Assembly: GCA_964479375.1 (NCBI GenBank) | Contig: CAYZKD010000009.1 | Span: 1-25,753 of the forward strand | DNA: 25,753 bases | Reading direction: 5' to 3' | DNA from: CAYXTC01 sp964479375 | Lineage (GTDB): Bacteria > Patescibacteriota > Minisyncoccia > Minisyncoccales > GWA2-38-27 | Shown here: piece after piece, positions 6,383 through 13,508 of the stretch | Position numbering within the stretch: position 1 is the first letter of the stretch | Layout of the letters: each line of letters opens with the position of its first letter | Program-made: the position numbers and the translations under genes | Notes under the pieces: model-generated | Told to the model about the DNA's origin: nothing | The model's input: the letters and a program-made list of their open reading frames with translations, nothing else | Databases searched by the model: none

Positions 6383-8401
6383 ATGAGAAATCTAATCATA
6401 GTCGAAAGTCCCACGAAACAGAAAACCATTCAGAAATTCCTAGGGCCTGACTATAAAGTGGAGTCTTCTTTCGGACATATACGCGACCTGCCCAAATCGA
6501 AACTGGGAGTGGATTTAGAAAACAACTTTCAGCCGAATTACATCATTCCCACAAAAAAGAGAAAAGTAATCTCTTCTCTTAAAAAAGAGGCGGAAAAAGC
6601 AGATGAAGTCACTTTGGCCGTGGACGAAGACAGAGAAGGAGAATCTATCGCCTGGCATTTATCCAAAGTTTTAGAGCTTAATAATCCTCAAAGAATTGTT
6701 TTCCATGAAATTACAAAATCAGCCATTAAAGAAGCTTTAAAAAATCCCCGGCAAATTAATATGGGCTTGGTTAATGCCCAACAGGCAAGAAGAGTATTAG
6801 ACAGGATTGTAGGATATAAACTCTCCCCTTTCTTGTGGAAAAAAGTGGCTAGAGGATTGTCTGCCGGCAGAGTCCAGTCAGTGGCCTTAAGACTGATAAA
6901 TGACAGGGAAAAGGAAATCAAAAGCTTCAACCCCCAAGAATACTGGAAAATTACGGCCTTGTTTGAAAAAGGAAAAGAATTCGAAGGAATTCTCATTAAA
7001 AAAGAAGGAGAACCCATCCCTAAAATGGGGATTAAGAGCCAAACTGAGGCGAATAAAATATTAGAAGAGTTAAAGGGGGCTAAGTATAAGGTAGAAAAGA
7101 TTGATAAGAAAGAAACCAAAAAGAATCCCCTACCCCCTTTTACCACCAGCACTCTTCAACAGGATGCATGGGCCAGATTAAGGTTTCCTGCCAGATTAAC
7201 AATGGGCATTGCCCAACGGTTGTATGAAAGGGGATTAATTACCTATCACAGAACAGACTCTTTTAATTTGTCCCAGACATCCTTGGTTTCGGCAAAAAAA
7301 GTTATTGAGGATAAATACGGAAAAGATTATTGGGCGGGATATTTTAGAAGATACAAGGCTAAGGGAAAAACCCAGGAAGCCCATGAGGCGATAAGGCCGG
7401 CAGATCCCGAAAAAGAGCCCGATAAATTAACCGGAAACCAAAAAAAACTCTACACTATAATTTGGCAGAGATTTGTTGCCTGCCAAATGGCTCCTGCTTT
7501 TTTTAATTCTACTAAAGCAGATATTAAAGCGAGTACCTCTCATACTTTTAGAGCCACCGGACAAACAATGAAGTTCGCAGGATTCTTAAAGGTTTACCCG
7601 ATGAACTTTAAAGAATCTGAGATCCCGGAGTTAAAAAAGGAAGATCCAGTAACCCTTAAAAAACTAGCTCCCTCACAGCACTTTACTCAACCGCCTCCCA
7701 GATACACCGAAGCCTCCCTGGTCAAAGAATTAGAAAAGAACGGCATAGGGAGGCCCTCCACCTACGCCATTATCATCTCAACTATTCAAGCAAGAAATTA
7801 TATTCTCAAAAACGAACAGAAAAGGTTTTATCCTACAGAAATAGGAACGGTGGTGAATAAAATTTTAGTAGAGCATTTCCCCAGGATTGTTGATTTAAAA
7901 TTTACAGCAGGAATGGAGGAAAAACTAGATAAGATAGCAGAAGGGAAGATTAAATGGACAGAGGTCTGCGAAGAATTATACACCCCCTTTGCCCGGAACT
8001 TAGAAAAAAAATATGAAGAAGTTTCCAAAAAAGAATTTACAGAAAAACCAACCGGCAGAAAGTGCCCAAAGTGCGGTTCTGAGCTATTCCTAAGGTTGGG
8101 CAGATTCGGAAAATTCTATGCCTGTTCTAACTTCCCGGAGTGCAAATACACAGAGCCCCTGGAAGACAAAACCTTGAATATTAAGTGTCCAAGGTGCCAA
8201 AAAGGAGAGCTAACAGAAAAAAGAACCAAAAAAGGAAAAATATTTTATGGGTGTAACAGATTTCCCAAGTGCGACTTTGCTTTATGGGATAAGCCCACAG
8301 GAGAAAAATGCCCTGAATGCAATTCTTTGTTGATAGAAAAAGGAAAAAAGATAAAATGCTCTAACAAAGATTGCGATTTTGAAAAAGATGTGTCAAAATA
8401 A
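6383..8401 (+). CDS. topA: DNA topoisomerase I
   Basis: Type IA topoisomerase (672 residues) that relaxes negative supercoils through a transient tyrosine-DNA link. The TOPRIM domain opens with LIIVESPTKQKTI (residues 4-16) and carries the metal-binding DEDREGES (81-88). The active-site Tyr288 lies in GLITYHRTDS. The C-terminal part, from about residue 575, has three zinc-ribbon segments: CPKCG with CSNFPEC, CPRCQ with CNRFPKC, and CPECN with CSNKDC. Length and domain order match short bacterial TopA proteins. It has its own extended -10 promoter and is followed after 8 nt by tRNA-Leu, which may be co-transcribed. Confidence 0.97.
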   Translation: MRNLIIVESPTKQKTIQKFLGPDYKVESSFGHIRDLPKSKLGVDLENNFQPNYIIPTKKRKVISSLKKEAEKADEVTLAVDEDREGESIAWHLSKVLELNNPQRIVFHEITKSAIKEALKNPRQINMGLVNAQQARRVLDRIVGYKLSPFLWKKVARGLSAGRVQSVALRLINDREKEIKSFNPQEYWKITALFEKGKEFEGILIKKEGEPIPKMGIKSQTEANKILEELKGAKYKVEKIDKKETKKNPLPPFTTSTLQQDAWARLRFPARLTMGIAQRLYERGLITYHRTDSFNLSQTSLVSAKKVIEDKYGKDYWAGYFRRYKAKGKTQEAHEAIRPADPEKEPDKLTGNQKKLYTIIWQRFVACQMAPAFFNSTKADIKASTSHTFRATGQTMKFAGFLKVYPMNFKESEIPELKKEDPVTLKKLAPSQHFTQPPPRYTEASLVKELEKNGIGRPSTYAIIISTIQARNYILKNEQKRFYPTEIGTVVNKILVEHFPRIVDLKFTAGMEEKLDKIAEGKIKWTEVCEELYTPFARNLEKKYEEVSKKEFTEKPTGRKCPKCGSELFLRLGRFGKFYACSNFPECKYTEPLEDKTLNIKCPRCQKGELTEKRTKKGKIFYGCNRFPKCDFALWDKPTGEKCPECNSLLIEKGKKIKCSNKDCDFEKDVSK

Positions 8402-8409
8402 ATAGATCC

Positions 8410-8497
8410 GCCGGAGTGCTGGAATCGGAAGACAGGGCGGATTCAAAATCCGCTGTCCCCAAAGGACGTGTGGGTTCAAGTCCCACCTCCGGCACCA
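8410..8497 (+). tRNA. tRNA-Leu (anticodon CAA)
   Basis: The acceptor strands GCCGGAG and CTCCGGC pair over 7 bp. The anticodon arm GCGGA-TTCAAAA-TCCGC gives anticodon CAA, reading UUG. A long variable arm (GTCCCC AAA GGAC) marks it as class II, and the T arm is GTGGG-TTCAAGT-CCCAC. The discriminator A is followed by an encoded CCA. It lies just after topA on the same strand. Confidence 0.96.
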
Positions 8498-8502
8498 AAA
8501 AA

Positions 8503-8554
8503 GAACTCACCGATTTTTTCGGCGGGTTCAGGCGGGCGACGCAAAGCGTCGCCC
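8503..8554 (+). repeat. Two adjacent hairpins after tRNA-Leu
   Basis: GAACTCACCG (8503-8512) pairs with CGGCGGGTTC (8520-8529) around a T-rich loop. Five bases later GGGCGACGC (8534-8542) pairs perfectly with GCGTCGCCC (8546-8554) around AAA. Neither is followed by a T-run. They may protect or help release the tRNA 3' end, or be remnants of a palindromic repeat; GCGTCGCCC also occurs inside the copy-1 element near 5625. From 8555 to the terminator I see no gene. Confidence 0.45.
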
Positions 8555-8631
8555 AGGCATTTCGCCCCAGTTTTATGGATCAAATTTAGTAAGATGACGG
8601 AGAGAGTTTAAATTGATTTATTTTGAACACT

Positions 8632-8657
8632 AAAAAGCGGGGGTTTCCCCGCTTTTT
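8632..8657. terminator. Bidirectional terminator between the topA/tRNA unit and the leuS operon
   Basis: AAAAAGCGGGG (8632-8642) and CCCCGCTTTTT (8647-8657) form an 11-bp stem with a GTTT loop. T-runs occur on both strands, so it can end the topA-tRNA transcript and the long minus-strand operon, whose last stop codon is at 8659. Confidence 0.9.
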
Positions 8658-8658
8658 A

Positions 8659-9003
8659 TTATTTCTCGTTCCAGTCCACTCTTTTCCCCTTCCTGGAGGC
8701 TGCTTTCTCTGTAAACCCTTCGGGATATCTTTTCTTTAACTTTTCTATGTTCTCTTCCAGAATCTCTTCCATATTCCAGCCAAAAAAGTTGCAGATCATG
8801 GCAACATACCAAAGAGTGTCTCCTAAGTTCTCTCTTATACCTTCTTTTTGGTCATTGCCGTGGGAGTAGGTTTTTTTAATACATCCCGCCAGATCTCCTG
8901 CCTCGCCCGCCACTCCCAAGCCCCAAGTCATTATTTCTTTTTCTGCAGTTTCGAATTCCTTGGCCGTGTTCTTGGTTAATTTTTGGTATTCGTTTAAGTT
9001 CAT
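8659..9003 (-). CDS. MazG-like nucleotide pyrophosphohydrolase
   Basis: This small all-alpha protein (114 residues) of the MazG/NTP-PPase superfamily probably hydrolyses a non-canonical or excess NTP to NMP and pyrophosphate. The metal-binding acidic pattern is visible as GVAGEAGDLAGCIKK (about 30-44) and ENLGDTLWYVAMI (about 58-70). It is a single MazG domain, unlike the double-domain E. coli MazG. Its ATG overlaps the TGA of the preceding PAP2 gene (ATGA), showing translational coupling. It is the last gene of the leuS operon, ending at the bidirectional terminator. The substrate cannot be told from sequence. Confidence 0.85.
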   Translation of the reverse strand: MNLNEYQKLTKNTAKEFETAEKEIMTWGLGVAGEAGDLAGCIKKTYSHGNDQKEGIRENLGDTLWYVAMICNFFGWNMEEILEENIEKLKKRYPEGFTEKAASRKGKRVDWNEK

Positions 9004-9506
9004 ACTTTCTTAATTATTATTTTCTTAATTATTATAGCAGCGATTCCTGCTATAACCATTCCCCCTAAAATGTCCGAGGGCCAGTGAAGGCCTGCAAACA
9101 CCCGGGCCAAACCCATCAAAAGAGCCCCTGTAAAAAAAAGGATTCCTGCGTTTTTATTCCTATAAAAAAGGAAGAGGGCAATGGCAAAATAAAAAGCAGC
9201 GTGTCCCGAGGGAAAAGAGGAATTGCCCGGATCTTCCAAAAGCACATTAATATCCCCCGCCTCAAAAGGCCTCAACCTCGTCCAAAAATAATAGATAATA
9301 TTAGTCAAGACAAATCTTGCCAGAAAAGCAGACAGCAAACCCCCCACTACTGCTTTCCAGAATTTATGAAACCTTAAGAAAAACAGCAAAAGCAGGACTG
9401 TTATGAGAAAATAGCCCAAATAATCAGCAAAAAACAGCCCCAAAAGGTCCAACTCCTCCCACCTTCCTGCCAAATTATTTATTAGTTCAAAAAGATAAGA
9501 GTCCAC
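9000..9506 (-). CDS. PAP2-family membrane phosphatase (possible undecaprenyl-diphosphatase)
   Basis: This integral membrane phosphatase has 168 residues and about five hydrophobic segments. The PAP2 motifs are in order: WTRLRPF (motif 1, though its usual upstream Lys is not seen), FPSGH (98-102, catalytic His) and GLARVFAGLHWPSD (132-145, His141 and Asp145). Related BcrC/PgpB proteins dephosphorylate undecaprenyl pyrophosphate or phosphatidylglycerophosphate outside the membrane. Lipid-carrier recycling for peptidoglycan or glycan synthesis is the likeliest role but is inferred. It starts with GTG at 9506, sharing one base with the folD TAG, and overlaps the MazG-like gene by four bases. Confidence 0.87.
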   Translation of the reverse strand: MDSYLFELINNLAGRWEELDLLGLFFADYLGYFLITVLLLLFFLRFHKFWKAVVGGLLSAFLARFVLTNIIYYFWTRLRPFEAGDINVLLEDPGNSSFPSGHAAFYFAIALFLFYRNKNAGILFFTGALLMGLARVFAGLHWPSDILGGMVIAGIAAIIIKKIIIKKV

Positions 9507-10312
9507 TATTGATTAAGCATTAAAAGATTTTCTAAAAGGCAGGCTACAGTCAAAGGACCCACGCCTCCCGGTACGGGCGTGATATAACCGGCCTTTTTCG
9601 AGACCCCTTTAAAATTTACATCCCCTGTTAATTGGCCCTTATCCAAAGAAGCGCCAGCGTCAATAACAACAGCGCCCTTTTTAATGTCTTCTCTATTGAT
9701 TATGTTGGGCTTGCCTACTCCAGAGATTATCAGGTCTGCCTCCTTTAAAATATCCTTAGGTCCCTCTGTATCCTTTTCAACTACAGAAAAATCCACTCCT
9801 TTTTTCCCGAGCCAGACAGAAAGGGGTTTCCCTACCAATCTTCCCTTTCCCAAGAGAACAATTTTTTTTCCTAACAGAGAAATAGAATATTCTTTTAAAA
9901 AATAATTTACTGCGCCAACCACGGGAGGCAAAACCGGAGAATCCCCGGATCGAAAGTCTTCAAATCCTTTTTCGGACAAAACATCTACATCTTTTTCTTG
10001 AGGGACGGCATTCAACACCCCCTGAGATTCAAAATTAGGAGGAAGAGGCAACTGCACCACTACTCCGGAACTCTCGTTAGATATTTTTTTAATTTCTTTT
10101 ATTAGATCATCCTGATTTATTTTTTCCTCGAACTCTACTTTCCTGAACTTTACAGAAACCGCCTTGCAGGCCCTTTCTTTCTGCTTGATAAAACTCCTGG
10201 AAGCAGGATCTTCCCCGACTAAAACCACAGCCAAACAAAGATTTAACTGTTCATCCCCGATTCTTCTTAATATCTTTTTAGAAAGGGTCCTCCCGTCTAA
10301 TAATTCTGCCAT
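9506..10312 (-). CDS. folD: Methylene-THF dehydrogenase/cyclohydrolase
   Basis: FolD converts 5,10-methylene-THF to 10-formyl-THF with NADP+ reduction. At 268 residues it is slightly shorter than the usual 280-290. Visible motifs are SRSFIKQKERAC with the catalytic Lys45, VVVQLPLPP, EKDVDVLSEKG, the Rossmann loop LLGKGRLVGKPLSVWL, and TPVPGGVGPLTVACLL near the C-terminus. In the YxxxK motif the Tyr is Phe41 here. The gene follows glyA after five bases, so SHMT and FolD, which act in sequence on folate, are co-expressed. Confidence 0.95.
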   Translation of the reverse strand: MAELLDGRTLSKKILRRIGDEQLNLCLAVVLVGEDPASRSFIKQKERACKAVSVKFRKVEFEEKINQDDLIKEIKKISNESSGVVVQLPLPPNFESQGVLNAVPQEKDVDVLSEKGFEDFRSGDSPVLPPVVGAVNYFLKEYSISLLGKKIVLLGKGRLVGKPLSVWLGKKGVDFSVVEKDTEGPKDILKEADLIISGVGKPNIINREDIKKGAVVIDAGASLDKGQLTGDVNFKGVSKKAGYITPVPGGVGPLTVACLLENLLMLNQ

Positions 10313-10317
10313 ATCAG

Positions 10318-11559
10318 TTAAGGTAGGGGAAACTTCTCACAAAGTTTCTTGACCTCTTTTCTTGCCTTTAGAATATTCTTCTTGCCAGAAACCGTTTCTG
10401 AAATCCAAAGCGCTATTTTTTTCATCTCCTTTTCTTTCATTCCCCGGGTAGTAATAGCGGGAGTGCCCATTCTCAGCCCCGAAGGATTAAAAGGAGAACT
10501 AGGATCAAAAGGTATGGCGTTCTTGTTTGTGGTAATGCCCACCTTTTCAAGTTTTTTCTGAGCCTCTTTCCCTGAAATGTTTTTGTTCCTTAAATCTATT
10601 AATATCAAATGATTATCAGTGCCTCCCGTTACTAAGTTAAATCCATGGTTCTTTAGTTCTTCTGCCAATGATTTGCAGTTTTTCACTATTTGACTAGCAT
10701 ATTTTCTAAACCCGGGAGAGGAGGCTTCTTTTAGACAGACGGCTATGGCGGCAATAGAATTTTCGTGAGGCCCCCCCTGAAGGCCGGGAAAAATGGCTTT
10801 GTCTATTTTCTTTGCTAAGTCCTTGTCCTTTTTAACGCCTTTTCCGGTAGTCATTATCATTCCTCCCCTGGGCCCCCGCAGCGTTTTGTGGGTAGTAGTA
10901 GTTACAATATGGACACAAGGGACGGGATCTGGATGGCTCCTGCCCACCACAAGACCCGCGATGTGGGATATATCTGAGGCCAGATAGGCACCAACAGAAT
11001 CTGCAATCTTTCCCAGTTTCTTCCAGTCAAAAACCCTGGGATAAGCTGTCGCTCCCGCCCAGATCAGTCTGGGCTTGTATTTTTTGGCTAACTTCTCAAT
11101 CTCTTTATAGTCTAAAAGGAGAGATTTTTCGTCCACTGTGTACTGAATAGAGTTGTAGTACTTGGCAGAAAAATTAACCTTCCACCCATGGGTCAGATGC
11201 CCCCCGTGAGCCAAATGCATGCCCATTATGGTGTCTCCGGGTTCGCAGGTAGCAAAATATACTGCCTGATTGGCGGGAGAGCCCGAGTAGGGCTGCACAT
11301 TCACAAAGGGAACATTAAATAGATTTTTTGCCCTTTCCCTGCAAAGGTCTTCAATCTTATCGTAATACTCCAGTCCTGCATAATACCTTTTCCCGGGATA
11401 GCCCTCTGCATACTTGTCTGTGAGAAGAGAACCCAGCATCTCCCTTACAGAAGGAGAAGTATGGTTCTCGGAAGGAATCATTTCCAGAGTGGTTTCCTGT
11501 CTTTCTTTCTCTTTTTGATAGAGTTTATAGATTCTTGGGTCTGTTTTCTTAATTCTCAT
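10318..11559 (-). CDS. glyA: Serine hydroxymethyltransferase
   Basis: This PLP enzyme interconverts serine and glycine, loading a one-carbon unit on tetrahydrofolate. It has 413 residues, the normal size. Motifs include MIPSENHTSP, the YAEGYPGKRYYAG substrate loop, QPYSGSPANQAVY, SDISHIAGLVVG, and TTTTHKTLRGPRGG with the PLP-binding Lys225. The C-terminal domain carries GTPAITTRG. It starts two bases after the fusion gene stops and precedes folD by five bases. The pairing with folD gives a short serine-to-formyl-THF path. Confidence 0.97.
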   Translation of the reverse strand: MRIKKTDPRIYKLYQKEKERQETTLEMIPSENHTSPSVREMLGSLLTDKYAEGYPGKRYYAGLEYYDKIEDLCRERAKNLFNVPFVNVQPYSGSPANQAVYFATCEPGDTIMGMHLAHGGHLTHGWKVNFSAKYYNSIQYTVDEKSLLLDYKEIEKLAKKYKPRLIWAGATAYPRVFDWKKLGKIADSVGAYLASDISHIAGLVVGRSHPDPVPCVHIVTTTTHKTLRGPRGGMIMTTGKGVKKDKDLAKKIDKAIFPGLQGGPHENSIAAIAVCLKEASSPGFRKYASQIVKNCKSLAEELKNHGFNLVTGGTDNHLILIDLRNKNISGKEAQKKLEKVGITTNKNAIPFDPSSPFNPSGLRMGTPAITTRGMKEKEMKKIALWISETVSGKKNILKARKEVKKLCEKFPLP

Positions 11560-11561
11560 AA

Positions 11562-12938
11562 TTACTTTCCCCTCCTTATAATTTTAGGCCTGTCTTTGCT
11601 GAAATCAACAACAGTGGAGGGATTGCTGTAAGGAAGATTCCCCCCCGAAAGTATTAAGCCGGGCCTTAACTCCTGGTCCTCAAAATATCTGAACACATCC
11701 TCTAGTCTTAAGGCAGAGGGGCGGCCTGAAATATTGGCAGAGGTGCCTGTTAAGGGTCTTTTAAACTTGTTTAGGATATCCCCGACCAACTTGTTGTCCG
11801 GGATCCTCAGCCCTATAGTCTTTTTCTTGGCATAAATTAACTTCGAAAGATCGGTATTCCTTTTTCTGAGAAGGGCTACTGTTATCTTGCCAGGCCATAT
11901 CTCCTCCAAGAACATCTTCATCTCCCTGTCCATTTTGGCGTACTTTTTTGCCATATCCACATCTTTTACAAAAACAGAAATCGCCTTTTTTTTGTTTCTT
12001 TTTTTTATCTGAAAAACCTTTTCCACTGCTTCTTTGTTGGTGGCATCGGCCAAAAGTCCGTAAACGGTGTCTGTGGGGCACACTATGACCTGGCCCCCGT
12101 TAAGACAATCCACCGCCTTATCGACCGCTGCGGGAGACTTGGCAGAAATAACTTCGAATCTTTTACTTCTCCAAAAAAGTTTTTTAAATTTTTTAAATGA
12201 CTTCAATAAATAAGAAACTTGAATTATGTCCGCCGGATTTCCAAAATCTACCCAAAAGTCCTTTATTCTTTTAACTTTGACTTTTTTTTGTTTTGCCAAT
12301 AAGTTTATAACATCTGTAATCTCGTATTCTCCTCTGGGAGACTCCTTAATCTTGTTTAGTTTTCCAAAAACATCCGGCGTAAACTTGTAAAGCCCGGTGT
12401 TTACCAAATTGCTGATAAATTTCTTGGGCTTCTCCACGATTTCTTTTAAGAAGCCGTTCTCTTCCACCAAGACCCCGTATTTTTCGGGGTGCTTCCTCCA
12501 AGTTCCGGCAACGCGACAATACTTATCTCTTTTCCCCATCGCCTTTAAGTCATCGGCAGAATAGAGATTGTCCCCGCACAAATACACAAAGGGCTGCTTT
12601 CTCAAAACCTTCTTGGCGCACATTAAGGGGCAGGCGGTGCCATATATTTTTTCTTTGGGTCCTAGAATATTATACTGACTTATAATTTTTATCTTGTACT
12701 GGCTTTCCCTCAATTTTTTTATAGGAGGTTTGTATTCTCTGAGAAATTCCTCAATTAATTCTTCCTTATACCCCGTCACCAAGAATATTTGTCTATAGCC
12801 CGCCCGAAAAAGATTGTCCAAGAGATAGGCCAAAAAAGGTCTCCCCTTGACCTTTATTAAATGCTTGCTTTTTTTGTTTGTTAGATGCAGCATGCGAGTG
12901 CCCTCGCCGGCTGCTGCAATCACCGCTTTCTTAATCAT
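11562..12938 (-). CDS. Sugar-nucleotidyltransferase / TsaC (Sua5-YrdC) fusion protein
   Basis: This single 458-residue reading frame joins two enzymes. Residues 1-245 form a GT-A nucleotidyltransferase of the GlmU/RmlA type: AAGEGTRM signature loop (9-16), Lys in the SKHLIKVKG segment, CGDN (121-124, metal Asp), VEKPKKF, VNTGLYKF and WVDFGNPAD. A basic linker (about 246-262) leads to residues 263-458, a complete YrdC/Sua5 domain: VCPTDTVYGLLADA (286-299), KKRNKKKAISVFV, WPGKITVAL, GLRIPDN, PLTGTSANISG and STVVDFS..IIRRG. TsaC makes threonylcarbamoyl-AMP for the t6A37 tRNA modification. The sugar substrate of the N-terminal half is unknown. It lies between iorB and glyA with 2-nt gaps on both sides. 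No break in frame was seen between the two halves. Confidence 0.88.
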   Translation of the reverse strand: MIKKAVIAAAGEGTRMLHLTNKKSKHLIKVKGRPFLAYLLDNLFRAGYRQIFLVTGYKEELIEEFLREYKPPIKKLRESQYKIKIISQYNILGPKEKIYGTACPLMCAKKVLRKQPFVYLCGDNLYSADDLKAMGKRDKYCRVAGTWRKHPEKYGVLVEENGFLKEIVEKPKKFISNLVNTGLYKFTPDVFGKLNKIKESPRGEYEITDVINLLAKQKKVKVKRIKDFWVDFGNPADIIQVSYLLKSFKKFKKLFWRSKRFEVISAKSPAAVDKAVDCLNGGQVIVCPTDTVYGLLADATNKEAVEKVFQIKKRNKKKAISVFVKDVDMAKKYAKMDREMKMFLEEIWPGKITVALLRKRNTDLSKLIYAKKKTIGLRIPDNKLVGDILNKFKRPLTGTSANISGRPSALRLEDVFRYFEDQELRPGLILSGGNLPYSNPSTVVDFSKDRPKIIRRGK

Positions 12939-12940
12939 AA

Positions 12941-13507
12941 TTAACGAGATGCCAGTTCAATGGCTTTTTTATTAATCTCGGAATGCTTAGAAGGTATGAT
13001 TTTCAAAATTCCTCTCTTTACTGAGCCGGGCTTTAGAGGAATAAAGCCCTTGAGGGCAGCATAGGCCAAGAGATAGACCCCGCTAACCACCTCTTTGCCC
13101 AATTCTTGCTTGCAGATATCTGAAGCCGGCACCAGGTAAAGATTATCCTTTATAATTTCTTTCAGTTTGCTCTCTGTCTTTTTAGAAGGCCAGGATCCCT
13201 CAAAGGGAAGATAGGACTTGTTGACCAAAAACAAGGTGTTTTTGTTGGCATAAGGAATAGATCTTAGGCTCTCAAAAGTTTCTAGAGATATAATCAGGTC
13301 GGCTTCCCCTTTGGAGACAAGGGGAGAATCTATACCTTCCCCTATTTTGATGTGGGTCTCCACACTTCCCCCTCTTTGAGATAAACCGTGAAGCTCTGAA
13401 GTTTTAACGTCGACTCCCTCTATCAAAGTAGCCTCTGCTATCATCCTGGTCAGGGTGATTATCCCCTGGCCTCCTGTTCCTGAAATAATGATATTAAAAT
13501 TCTTCAT
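12941..13507 (-). CDS. iorB: Indolepyruvate ferredoxin oxidoreductase, beta subunit
   Basis: This is the gamma-type 2-oxoacid oxidoreductase domain (188 residues) that partners IorA. The N-terminal ISGTGGQGIITLTRMIAEA loop, the SELHGLSQRGGSVETHIK segment and EADLIISLETFESLR are typical. The complex oxidatively decarboxylates aryl pyruvates to acyl-CoA, passing electrons to ferredoxin. It begins one base after the iorA stop, an operon arrangement normal for this pair. Confidence 0.93.
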   Translation of the reverse strand: MKNFNIIISGTGGQGIITLTRMIAEATLIEGVDVKTSELHGLSQRGGSVETHIKIGEGIDSPLVSKGEADLIISLETFESLRSIPYANKNTLFLVNKSYLPFEGSWPSKKTESKLKEIIKDNLYLVPASDICKQELGKEVVSGVYLLAYAALKGFIPLKPGSVKRGILKIIPSKHSEINKKAIELASR

Positions 13508-13508
13508 A

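Noticed and set aside
9000..9003. UGA reassigned to glycine (Gracilibacteria/SR1 code)
   Set aside because: UGA ends the PAP2 gene exactly at the overlap with the next start, and conserved glycines elsewhere use GGN codons.
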